Shown here: one piece after another, positions 21,300 to 34,200 of the stretch
Layout: every line of letters begins with the position of its first letter
Numbering within the stretch: position 1 is the stretch's first letter
DNA from: Micromussa lordhowensis
Lineage: Eukaryota; Cnidaria; Anthozoa; Scleractinia; Lobophylliidae
NCBI GenBank assembly: GCA_964020085.1
Contig: OZ026603.1
Span: forward strand, 7,638,046 to 7,702,045
Reading direction: 5' to 3'
DNA: 64,000 nucleotides
Program-made: the position numbers and the translations under genes
Notes under the pieces: model-generated
The model's input: only the letters and a program-made list of their open reading frames with translations
Told to the model about the DNA's origin: nothing
Databases searched by the model: none

Positions 21300-24200
21300 A
21301 CTTATGGAGCCGCAGTTTGCAGCAAAATGTTGCTCTATGTTTGCACTTCAAGTGCATACTAATTAGGAGATGATGCCATTTGCGCCAGGGTGTTTTTGAA
21401 GCGCCTATAGTCGGCCTACTTTTTTGAGCATTTTCCCTTGGTCCCCCCTTGGCAAAATCTCAGAAAATGGCCGATTTAGGTGTCCTCGCCAAATTTGTCA
21501 TAACTCGGCTATACGGACTCTTATGGGGCCGCAGTTTGCAGCAAAATGTTGCTCTATGTTTGCACTTCAAGTGCATACTAATTAGGAGATGATGCCATTT
21601 GCGCCAGGGTGTATTTGAAGCCCCTATAGTCGGCCTACTTTTTTGAGCATTTTCCCTTGGTCCCCCCTTGGCAAAATCTCAGAAAATGGCCGATTTAGGT
21701 GTCCTCGCCAAATTTGTCATAACTCGGCTATACGGACACTTATGGAGCCGCAGTTTGCAGCAAAATGTTGCTCTATGTTTGCACTTCAAGTGCATACAAA
21801 TTAGGAGATGATGCCATTTGCGCCAGGGTGTTTTTGAAGCCCCTATAGTCGGCCTACTTTTTTGAGCATATTCCCTTGGTCCCCCCTTGGCAAAATCTCA
21901 GAAAATGGCCGATTTAGGTGTCCTCGCCAAATTTATCATAACTCGGCTATACGGACACTTATGGAGCCGCAGTTTGCAGCAAAATGTTGCTCTATGTTTG
22001 CACTTCAAGTGCATACTAATTAGGAGATGATGCCATTTGCGCCAGGGTGTTTTTGAAGCCCCTATAGTCGGCCTACTTTTTTGAGCATTTTCCCTTGGTC
22101 CCCCCTTGGCAAAATCTCAGAAAATGGCCGATTTAGGTGTCCTCGCCAAATTTGTCATAACTCGGCTATACGGACACTTATGGGGCCGCAGTTCGCAGCA
22201 AAATGTTGCTCTATGTTTGCACTTCAAGTGCATACTAATTAGGAGATGATGCCATTTGCGCCAGGGTGTTTTTGAAGCCCCTATAGTCGGCCTACTTTTT
22301 TGAGCATTTTCCCTTGGTCCCCCCTTGGCAAAATCTCAGAAAATGGCCGATTTAGGTGTCCTCGCCAAATTTGTCATAACTCGGCTATACGGACACTTAT
22401 GGGGCCGCAGTTCGCAGCAAAATGTTGCTCTATGTTTGCACTTCAAGTGCATACTAATTAGGAGATGATGCCATTTGCGCCAGGGTGTTTTTGAAGCGCC
22501 TATAGTCGGCCTACTTTTTTGAGCATTTTTCCTTGGTCCCCCCTTGGCAAAATCTCAGAAAATGACCGGTTTAGGTGTCCTCGCCAAATTTGTCATAACT
22601 CGGCTATACGGACACTTATGGAGCCGCAGTTTGCAGCAAAATGTTGCTCTATGTTTGCACTTCAAGTGCATACTAATTAGGAGATGATGCCATTTGCGCC
22701 AGGGTGTTTTTGAAGCCCCTATAGTCGGCCTACTTTTTTGAGCATTTTCCCTTGGTCCCCCCTTGGCAAAATCTCAGAAAATTGCCGATTTAGGTGTCCT
22801 CGCCAAATTTGTCATAACTCGGCTATACGGACACTTATGGGGCCGCAGTTTGCAGCAAAATGTTGCTCTATGTTTGCACTTCAAGTGCATACTAATTAGG
22901 AGATGATGCCATTTGCGCCAGGGTGTTTTTGAAGCGCCTATAGTCGGCCTACTTTTTTGAGCATTTTCCCTTGGTCCCCCCTTGGCAAAATCTCAGAAAA
23001 TGGCCGATTTAGGTGTCCTCGCCAAATTTGTCATAACTCGGCTATACGGACACTTATGGGGCCGCAGTTTGCAGCAAAATGTTGCTCTATGTTTGCACTT
23101 CAAGTGCATACTAATTAGAAGATGATGCCATTTGCGCCAGGGTGTTTTTTAAGCGCCTATAGTCGGCCTACTTTTTTGAGCATTTTCCCTTGGTCCCCCC
23201 TTGGCAAAATCTCAGAAAATGGCCGATTTAGGTGTCCTCGCCAAATTTGTCATAACTCGGCTATACGGACACTTATGGAGCCGCAGTTTGCAGCAAAATG
23301 TTGCTCTATGTTTGCACTTCAAGTGCATACTAATTAGGAGATGATGCCATTTGCGCCAGGGTGTTTTTGAAGCCCCTATAGTCGGCCTACTTTTTTGAGC
23401 ATTTTCCCTTGGTCCCCCCTTGGCAAAATCTCAGAAAATGGCCGATTTAGGTGTCCTCGCCAAATTTGTCATAACTCGGCTATACGGACACTTATGGGGC
23501 CGCAGTTTGCAGCAAAATGTTGCTCTATGTTTGCACTTCAAGTGCATACTAATTAGAAGATGATGCCATTTGCGCCAGGGTGTTTTTTAAGCGCCTATAG
23601 TCGGCCTACTTTTTTGAGCATTTTCCCTTGGTCCCCCCTTGGCAAAATCTCAGAAAATGGCCGATTTAGGTGTCCTCGCCAAATTTGTCATAACTCGGCT
23701 ATACGGACACTTATGGGGCCGCAGTTTGCAGCAAAATGTTGCTCTATGTTTGCACTTCAAGTGCATACGAATTAGGAGATGATGCCATTTGCGCCAGGGT
23801 GTTTTTGAAGCGCCTATAGTCGGCCTACTTTTTTGAGCATTTTCCCTTGGTCCCCCCTTGGCAAAATCTCAGAAAATGGCCGATTTAGGTGTCCTCGCCA
23901 AATTTGTCATAACTCGGCTATACGGACACTTATGGAGCCGCAGTTTGCAGCAAAATGTTGCTCTATGTTTGCACTTCAAGCGCATACTAATTAGGAGATG
24001 ATGCCATTTGCGCCAGGGTGTTTTTGAAGCCCCTATAGTCGGCCTACTTTTTTGAGCATTTTCCTTTGGTCCCCCCTTGGCAAAATCTCAGAAAATGGCC
24101 GATTTAGGTGTCCTCGCCAAATTTGTCATAACTCGGCTATACGGACACTTATGGAGCCGCAGTTTGCAGCAAAATGTTGCTCTATGTTTGCACTTCAAGT

Positions 24201-27200
24201 GCATACTAATTAGGAGATAATGCCATTTGCGCCAGGGTGTTTTTGAAGCCCCTATAGTCGGCCTACTTTTTTGAGCATTTTCCTTTGGTCCCCCCTTGGC
24301 AAAATCTCAGAAAATGGCCGATTTAGGTGTCCTCGCCAAATTTGTCATAACTCGGCTATACGGACACTTATGGGGCCGCAGTTTGCAGCAAAATGTTGCT
24401 CTATGTTTGCACTTCAAGTGCATACTAATTAGGAGATGATGCCATTTGCGCCAGGGTGTTTTTGAAGCGCCTATAGTCGGCCTACTTTTTTGAGCATTTT
24501 CCCTTGGTCCCCCCTTGGCAAAATCTCAGAAAATGGCCGATTTAGGTGTCCTCGCCAAATTTGTCATAACTCGGCTATACGGACACTTATAAAGCCGCAG
24601 TTTGCAGCAAAATGTTGCTCTATGTTTGTACTTCAAGTGCATACTAATTAGGAGATGATGCCATTTGCGCCAGGGTGTTTTTGAAGCCCCTATAGTCGGC
24701 CTACTTTTTTGAGCATTTTCCCTTGGTCCCCCCTTGGCAAAATCTCAGAAAATGGCCGATTTAGGTGTCCTCGCCAAATTTGTCATAACTCGGCTATACG
24801 GACACTTATGGGGCCGCAGTTTGCAGCAAAATGTTGCTCTATGTTTGCACTTTAAGTGCATACTAATTAGGAGATGATGACATTTGCGCCAGGGTGTTTT
24901 TGAAGCGCCTATAGTCGGCCTACTTTTTTGAGCATTTTCCCTTGGTCCCCCCTTGGCAAAATCTCAGAAAATGGCCGATTTAGGTGTCCTCGCCAAATTT
25001 GTCATAACTCGGCTATACGGACACTTATGGAGCCGCAGTTTGCAGCAAAATGTTGCTCTATGTTTGCACTTCAAGTGCATACTAATTAGGAGATGATGCC
25101 ATTTGCGCCAGGGTGTTTTTGAAGCGCCTATAGTCGGCCTACTTTTTTGAGCATTTTCCCTTGGTCCCCCCTTGGCAAAATCTCAGAAAATGGCCGATTT
25201 AGGTGTCCTCGCCAAATTTGTCATAACTCGGCTATACGGACTCTTATGGGGCCGCAGTTTGCAGCAAAATGTTGCTCTATGTTTGCACTTCAAGTGCATA
25301 CTAATTAGGAGATGATGCCATTTGCGCCAGGGTGTATTTGAAGCCCCTATAGTCGGCCTACTTTTTTGAGCATTTTCCCTTGGTCCCCCCTTGGCAAAAT
25401 CTCAGAAAATGGCCGATTTAGGTGTCCTCGCCAAATTTGTCATAACTCGGCTATACGGACACTTATGGAGCCGCAGTTTGCAGCAAAATGTTGCTCTATG
25501 TTTGCACTTCAAGTGCATACAAATTAGGAGATGATGCCATTTGCGCCAGGGTGTTTTTGAAGCCCCTATAGTCGGCCTACTTTTTTGAGCATATTCCCTT
25601 GGTCCCCCCTTGGCAAAATCTCAGAAAATGGCCGATTTAGGTGTCCTCGCCAAATTTATCATAACTCGGCTATACGGACACTTATGGAGCCGCAGTTTGC
25701 AGCAAAATGTTGCTCTATGTTTGCACTTCAAGTGCATACTAATTAGGAGATGATGCCATTTGCGCCAGGGTGTTTTTGAAGCCCCTATAGTCGGCCTACT
25801 TTTTTGAGCATTTTCCCTTGGTCCCCCCTTGGCAAAATCTCAGAAAATGGCCGATTTAGGTGTCCTCGCCAAATTTGTCATAACTCGGCTATACGGACAC
25901 TTATGGGGCCGCAGTTCGCAGCAAAATGTTGCTCTATGTTTGCACTTCAAGTGCATACTAATTAGGAGATGATGCCATTTGCGCCAGGGTGTTTTTGAAG
26001 CCCCTATAGTCGGCCTACTTTTTTGAGCATTTTCCCTTGGTCCCCCCTTGGCAAAATCTCAGAAAATGGCCGATTTAGGTGTCCTCGCCAAATTTGTCAT
26101 AACTCGGCTATACGGACACTTATGGGGCCGCAGTTCGCAGCAAAATGTTGCTCTATGTTTGCACTTCAAGTGCATACTAATTAGGAGATGATGCCATTTG
26201 CGCCAGGGTGTTTTTGAAGCGCCTATAGTCGGCCTACTTTTTTGAGCATTTTTCCTTGGTCCCCCCTTGGCAAAATCTCAGAAAATGACCGGTTTAGGTG
26301 TCCTCGCCAAATTTGTCATAACTCGGCTATACGGACACTTATGGAGCCGCAGTTTGCAGCAAAATGTTGCTCTATGTTTGCACTTCAAGTGCATACTAAT
26401 TAGGAGATGATGCCATTTGCGCCAGGGTGTTTTTGAAGCCCCTATAGTCGGCCTACTTTTTTGAGCATTTTCCCTTGGTCCCCCCTTGGCAAAATCTCAG
26501 AAAATTGCCGATTTAGGTGTCCTCGCCAAATTTGTCATAACTCGGCTATACGGACACTTATGGGGCCGCAGTTTGCAGCAAAATGTTGCTCTATGTTTGC
26601 ACTTCAAGTGCATACTAATTAGGAGATGATGCCATTTGCGCCAGGGTGTTTTTGAAGCGCCTATAGTCGGCCTACTTTTTTGAGCATTTTCCCTTGGTCC
26701 CCCCTTGGCAAAATCTCAGAAAATGGCCGATTTAGGTGTCCTCGCCAAATTTGTCATAACTCGGCTATACGGACACTTATGGGGCCGCAGTTTGCAGCAA
26801 AATGTTGCTCTATGTTTGCACTTCAAGTGCATACTAATTAGAAGATGATGCCATTTGCGCCAGGGTGTTTTTTAAGCGCCTATAGTCGGCCTACTTTTTT
26901 GAGCATTTTCCCTTGGTCCCCCCTTGGCAAAATCTCAGAAAATGGCCGATTTAGGTGTCCTCGCCAAATTTGTCATAACTCGGCTATACGGACACTTATG
27001 GAGCCGCAGTTTGCAGCAAAATGTTGCTCTATGTTTGCACTTCAAGTGCATACTAATTAGGAGATGATGCCATTTGCGCCAGGGTGTTTTTGAAGCCCCT
27101 ATAGTCGGCCTACTTTTTTGAGCATTTTCCCTTGGTCCCCCCTTGGCAAAATCTCAGAAAATGGCCGATTTAGGTGTCCTCGCCAAATTTGTCATAACTC

Positions 27201-28750
27201 GGCTATACGGACACTTATGGGGCCGCAGTTTGCAGCAAAATGTTGCTCTATGTTTGCACTTCAAGTGCATACTAATTAGAAGATGATGCCATTTGCGCCA
27301 GGGTGTTTTTTAAGCGCCTATAGTCGGCCTACTTTTTTGAGCATTTTCCCTTGGTCCCCCCTTGGCAAAATCTCAGAAAATGGCCGATTTAGGTGTCCTC
27401 GCCAAATTTGTCATAACTCGGCTATACGGACACTTATGGGGCCGCAGTTTGCAGCAAAATGTTGCTCTATGTTTGCACTTCAAGTGCATACGAATTAGGA
27501 GATGATGCCATTTGCGCCAGGGTGTTTTTGAAGCGCCTATAGTCGGCCTACTTTTTTGAGCATTTTCCCTTGGTCCCCCCTTGGCAAAATCTCAGAAAAT
27601 GGCCGATTTAGGTGTCCTCGCCAAATTTGTCATAACTCGGCTATACGGACACTTATGGAGCCGCAGTTTGCAGCAAAATGTTGCTCTATGTTTGCACTTC
27701 AAGCGCATACTAATTAGGAGATGATGCCATTTGCGCCAGGGTGTTTTTGAAGCCCCTATAGTCGGCCTACTTTTTTGAGCATTTTCCCTTGGTCCCCCCT
27801 TGGCAAAATCTCAGAAAATGGCCGATTTAGGTGTCCTCGCCAAATTTGTCATAACTCGGCTATACGGACACTTATGGGGCCGCAGTTTGCAGCAAAATGT
27901 TGCTCTATGTTTGCACTTCAAGTGCATACTAATTAGGAGATGATGCCATTTGCGCCAGGGTGTTTTTGAAGCGCCTATAGTCGGCCTACTTTTTTGAGCA
28001 TTTTCCCTTGGTCCCCCCTTGGCAAAATCTCAGAAAATGGCCGATTTAGGTGTCCTCGCCAAATTTGTCATAACTCGGCTATACGGACACTTATGGAGCC
28101 GCAGTTTGCAGCAAAATGTTGCTCTATGTTTGCACTTCAAGTGCATACTAATTAGGAGATAATGCCATTTGCGCCAGGGTGTTTTTGAAGCCCCTATAGT
28201 CGGCCTACTTTTTTGAGCATTTTCCTTTGGTCCCCCCTTGGCAAAATCTCAGAAAATGGCCGATTTAGGTGTCCTCGCCAAATTTGTCATAACTCGGCTA
28301 TACGGACACTTATGGGGCCGCAGTTTGCAGCAAAATGTTGCTCTATGTTTGCACTTCAAGTGCATACTAATTAGGAGATGATGCCATTTGCGCCAGGGTG
28401 TTTTTGAAGCGCCTATAGTCGGCCTACTTTTTTGAGCATTTTCCCTTGGTCCCCCCTTGGCAAAATCTCAGAAAATGGCCGATTTAGGTGTCCTCGCCAA
28501 ATTTGTCATAACTCGGCTATACGGACACTTATGGAGCCGCAGTTTGCAGCAAAATGTTGCTCTATGTTTGCACTTCAAGTGCATACTAATTAGGAGATGA
28601 TGCCATTTGCGCCAGGGTGTTTTTGAAGCCCCTATAGTCGGCCTACTTTTTTGAGCATTTTCCCTTGGTCCCCCCTTGGCAAAATCTCAGAAAATGGCCG
28701 ATTTAGGTGTCCTCGCCAAATTTGTCATAACTCGGCTATACGGACACTTA
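21300..28750 (+). repeat. Satellite block: 3,723-bp tandem duplication (17 monomers)
   Basis: At least ten private variants recur at offset 3723. Examples are GTGTATTTGAAG (21612/25335), ACAAATTAG (about 21797/25520), TTTATCATAAC (about 21932/25655), AGTTCGCAGC (two pairs near 22193 and 22412), the ATGACCGGTTTAGG pair near 22563/26286, AAAATTGCCG (22780/26503), GTTTTTTAAGCG (two pairs near 23145 and 23583) and CATACGAATTAG (23766/27489). Beyond about 24.0/27.7 kb the offset becomes 18 monomers (ATAATGCC at 24217/28159), so one copy later gained a monomer there. Confidence 0.9.
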
Positions 28751-31250
28751 TGGGGCCGCAGTTTGCAGCAAAATGTTGCTCTATGTTTGCACTTCAAGTG
28801 CATACTAATTAGGAGATGATGCCATTTGCGCCAGGGTGTTTTTGAAGCCCCTATAGTCGGCCTACTTTTTTTAGCATTTTCCCTTGGTCCCCCCTTGGCA
28901 AAATCTCAGAAAATGGCCGATTTAGGTGTCCTCGCCAAATTTGTCATAACTCGGCTATACGGACACTTATGGGGCCGCAGTTTGCAGCAAAATGTTGCTC
29001 TATGTTTGCACTTCAAGTGCATACTAATTAGGAGATGATGCCATTTGCGCCAGGGTGTTTTAGAAGCGCCTATAGTCGGCCTACTTTTTTGAGCATTTTC
29101 CCTTGGTCCCCCCTTGGCAAAATCTCAGAAAATGGCCGATTTAGGTGTCCTCGCCAAATTTGTCATAACTCGGCTATACGGACACTTATGGAGCCGCAGT
29201 TTGCAGCAAAATGTTGCTCTATGTTTGCACTTCAAGTGCATACTAATTAGGAGATGATGCCATTTGCGCCAGGGTGTTTTTGATGCGCCTATAGTCGGCC
29301 TACTTTTTTGAGCATTTTCCCTTGGTCCCCCCTTGGCAAAATCTCAGAAAATGGCCGATTTAGGTGTCCTCGCCAAATTTGTCATAACTCGGCTATACGG
29401 ACACTTATGGGGCCGCAGTTTGCAGCAAAATGTTGCTCTATGTTTGCACTTCAAGTGCATACTATTTAGGAGATGATGCCATTTGCGCCAGGGTGTTTTT
29501 GAAGCGCCTATAGTCGGCCTACTTTTTTGAGCATTTTCCCTTGGTCCCCCCTTGGCAAAATCTCAGAAAATGGCCGATTTAGGTGTCCTCGCCAAATTTG
29601 TCATAACTCGGCTATACGGACACTTATGGGGCCGCAGTTTGCAGCAAAATGTTGCTCTATGTTTGCACTTCAAGTGCATACTAATTAGGAGATGATGCCA
29701 TTTGCGCCAGGGTGTTTTTGAAGCGCCTATAGTCGGCCTACTTTTTTGAGCATTTTCCCTTGGTCCCCCCTTGGCAAAATCTCAGAAAATGGCCGATTTA
29801 GGTGTCCTCGCCAAATTTGTCATAACTCGGCTATACGGACACTTATGGGGCCGCAGTTTGCAGCAAAATGTTGCTCTATGTTTGCACTTCAAGTGCATAC
29901 TAATTAGGAGATGATGCCATTTGCGCCAGGGTGTTTTTGAAGCCCCTATAGTCGGCCTACTTTTTTGAGCATTTTCCCTTGGTCCCCCCTTGGCAAAATC
30001 TCAGAAAATGGCCGATTTAGGTGTCCTCGCCAAATTTGTCATAACTCGGCTATACGGACACTTATGGGGCCGCAGTTTGCAGCAAAATGTTGCTCTATGT
30101 TTGCACTTCAAGTGCATACTAATTAGGAGATGATGCCATTTGCGCCAGGGTGTTTTTGAAGCCCCTATAGTCGGCCTACTTTTTTTAGCATTTTCCCTTG
30201 GTCCCCCCTTGGCAAAATCTCAGAAAATGGCCGATTTAGGTGTCCTCGCCAAATTTGTCATAACTCGGCTATACGGACACTTATGGGGCCGCAGTTTGCA
30301 GCAAAATGTTGCTCTATGTTTGCACTTCAAGTGCATACTAATTAGGAGATGATGCCATTTGCGCCAGGGTGTTTTAGAAGCGCCTATAGTCGGCCTACTT
30401 TTTTGAGCATTTTCCCTTGGTCCCCCCTTGGCAAAATCTCAGAAAATGGCCGATTTAGGTGTCCTCGCCAAATTTGTCATAACTCGGCTATACGGACACT
30501 TATGGAGCCGCAGTTTGCAGCAAAATGTTGCTCTATGTTTGCACTTCAAGTGCATACTAATTAGGAGATGATGCCATTTGCGCCAGGGTGTTTTTGATGC
30601 GCCTATAGTCGGCCTACTTTTTTGAGCATTTTCCCTTGGTCCCCCCTTGGCAAAATCTCAGAAAATGGCCGATTTAGGTGTCCTCGCCAAATTTGTCATA
30701 ACTCGGCTATACGGACACTTATGGGGCCGCAGTTTGCAGCAAAATGTTGCTCTATGTTTGCACTTCAAGTGCATACTATTTAGGAGATGATGCCATTTGC
30801 GCCAGGGTGTTTTTGAAGCGCCTATAGTCGGCCTACTTTTTTGAGCATTTTCCCTTGGTCCCCCCTTGGCAAAATCTCAGAAAATGGCCGATTTAGGTGT
30901 CCTCGCCAAATTTGTCATAACTCGGCTATACGGACACTTATGGGGCCGCAGTTTGCAGCAAAATGTTGCTCTATGTTTGCACTTCAAGTGCATACTAATT
31001 AGGAGATGATGCCATTTGCGCCAGGGTGTTTTTGAAGCGCCTATAGTCGGCCTACTTTTTTGAGCATTTTCCCTTGGTCCCCCCTTGGCAAAATCTCAGA
31101 AAATGGCCGATTTAGGTGTCCTCGCCAAATTTGTCATAACTCGGCTATACGGACACTTATGGGGCCGCAGTTTGCAGCAAAATGTTGCTCTATGTTTGCA
31201 CTTCAAGTGCATACTAATTAGGAGATGATGCCATTTGCGCCAGGGTGTTT
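28600..31250 (+). repeat. Satellite block: 1,314-bp tandem duplication (6 monomers)
   Basis: Variants TTTTTTTAGC (28867/30181), GTTTTAGAAGCG (29057/30371), TTTTTGATGCGCC (29278/30592) and TACTATTTAGG (29461/30775) all recur at an offset of 1314, exactly six monomers. Confidence 0.9.
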
Positions 31251-34200
31251 TTGAAGCCCCTATAGTCGGCCTACTTTTTTGAGCATTTTCCCTTGGTCCC
31301 CCCTTGGCAAAATCTCAGAAAATGGCCGATTTAGGTGTCCTCGCCAAATTTGTCATAACTCGGCTATACGGACACTTATAGGGCCGCAGTTTGCAGCAAA
31401 ATGTTGCTCTATGTTTGCACTTCAAGTGCATACTAATTAGGAGATGATGCCATTTGCGCCAGGGTGTTTTTGAAGCGCCTATAGTGGGCCTACGGTTTTG
31501 AGCATTTTCCCTTGGTCCCCCCTTGGCAAAATCTCAGAAAATGGCCGATTTAGGTGTCCTCGCCAAATTTGTCATAACTCGGCTATACGGACACTTATAG
31601 GGCCGCAGTTTGCAGCAAAATGTTGCTCTATGTTTGCACTTCAAGTGCATACTAATTAGGAGATGATGCCATTTGCGCCAGGGTGTTTTTGAAGCGCCTA
31701 TAGTCGGCCTACTTTTTTGAGCATTTTCCCTTGGTCCCCCCTTGGCAAAATCTCAGAAAATGGCCGATTTAGGTGTCCTCGCCAAATTTGTCATAACTCG
31801 GCTATACGGACACTTATGGGGCCGCAGTTTGCAGCAAAATGTTGCTCTATGTTTGCACTTCAAGTGCATACTAATTAGGAGATGATGCCATTTGCGCCAG
31901 GGTGTTTTTGAAGCGCCTATAGTCGGCCTACTTTTTTGAGCATTTTCCCTTGGTCCCCCCTTGGCAAAATCTCAGAAAATGGCCGATTTAGGTGTCCTCG
32001 CCAAATTTGTCATAACTCGGCTATACGGACACTTATGGGGCCGCAGTTTGCAGCAAAATGTTGCTCTATGTTTGCACTTCAAGTGCATACTAATTAGGAG
32101 ATGATGCCATTTGCGCCAGGGTGTTTTTGAAGCCCCTATAGTCGGCCTACTTTTTTGAGCATTTTCCCTTGGTCCCCCCTTGGCAAAATCTCAGAAAATG
32201 GCCGATTTAGGTGTCCTCGCCAAATTTGTCATAACTCGGCTATACGGACACTTATAGGGCCGCAGTTTGCAGCAAAATGTTGCTCTATGTTTGCACTTCA
32301 AGTGCATACTAATTAGGAGATGATGCCATTTGCGCCAGGGTGTTTTTGAAGCGCCTATAGTGGGCCTACGGTTTTGAGCATTTTCCCTTGGTCCCCCCTT
32401 GGCAAAATCTCAGAAAATGGCCGATTTAGGTGTCCTCGCCAAATTTGTCATAACTCGGCTATACGGACACTTATAGGGCCGCAGTTTGCAGCAAAATGTT
32501 GCTCTATGTTTGCACTTCAAGTGCATACTAATTAGGAGATGATGCCATTTGCGCCAGGGTGTTTTTGAAGCCCCTATAGTCGGCCTACTTTTTTGAGCAT
32601 TTTCCCTTGGTCCCCCCTTGGCAAAATCTCAGAAAATGGCCGATTTAGGTGTCCTCGCCAAATTTGTCATAACTCGGCTATACGGACACTTATAGGGCCG
32701 CAGTTTGCAGCAAAATGTTGCTCTATGTTTGCACTTCAAGTGCATACTAATTAGGAGATGATGCCATTTGCGCCAGGGTGTTTTTGAAGCGCCTATAGTG
32801 GGCCTACGGTTTTGAGCATTTTCCCTTGGTCCCCCCTTGGCAAAATCTCAGAAAATGGCCGATTTAGGTGTCCTCGCCAAATTTGTCATTACTCGGCTAT
32901 ACGGACACTTATGGGGCCGCAGTTTGCAGCAAAATGTTGCTCTATGTTTGCACTTGAAGTGCATACTAATTAGGAGATGATGCCATTTGCGCCAGGGTGT
33001 TTTTGAAGCGCCTATAGTCGGCCTACTTTTTTGAGCATTTTCCCTTGGTCCCCCCCCGGCAAAATCTCAGAAAATGGCCGATTTAGGTGTCCTCGCCAAA
33101 TTTGTCATAACTCGGTTATACGGAAACTTATGGAGCCGCCGTTTGCAGCAAAATGTTGCTCTATGTTTGCACTTCAAGTGCATACTAATTAGGAGATGAT
33201 GCCATTTGCGCCCGGGTGTTTTTGAAGCCCCTATAGTCGGCCTACTCTTTTGAGCATTTTCCCTTGGTCCCCCCTTGGCAAAATCTCAGAAAATGGCCGA
33301 TTTAGGTGTCCTCGCCAAATTTGTCATAACTCGGCTATACGGACACTTATGGAGCCGCAGTTTGCAGCAAAATGTTGCTCTATGTTTGCACTTCAAGTGC
33401 ATACTAATTAGGAGATGATGCCATTTGCGCCAGGGTGTTTTTGAAGCGCCTATAGTCGGCCTACTTTTTTGAGCATTTTCCCTTGGTCCCCCCTTGGCAA
33501 AATCTCAGAAAATGGCCGATTTAGGTGTCCTCGCCAAATTTGTCATAACTCGGCTATACGGACACTTATGGGGCCGCAGTTTGCAGCAAAATGTTGCTCT
33601 ATGTTTGCACTTCAAGTGCATACTAATTAGGAGATGATGCCATTTGCGCCAGGGTGTTTTTGAAGCGCCTATAGTCGGCCTACTTTTTTGAGCATTTTCC
33701 CTTGGTCCCCCCTTGGCAAAATCTCAGAAAATGGCCGATTTAGGTGTCCTCGCCAAATTTGTCATAACTCGGCTATACGGACACTTATGGGGCCGCAGTT
33801 TGCAGCAAAATGTTGCTCTATGTTTGCACTTCAAGTGCATACTAATTAGGAGATGATGCCATTTGCGCCAGGGTGTTTTTGAAGCGCCTATAGTCGGCCT
33901 ACTTTTTTGAGCATTTTCCCTTGGTCCCCCCTTGGCAAAATCTCAGAAAATGGCCGATTTAGGTGTCCTCGCCAAATTTGTCATAACTCGGCTATACGGA
34001 CACTTATGGGGCCGCAGTTTGCAGCAAAATGTTGCTCTATGTTTGCACTTCAAGTGCATACTAATTAGGAGATGATGCCATTTGCGCCAGGGTGTTTTTG
34101 AAGCCCCTATAGTCGGCCTACTTTTTTGAGCATTTTCCCTTGGTCCCCCCTTGGCAAAATCTCAGAAAATGGCCGATTTAGGTGTCCTCGCCAAATTTGT

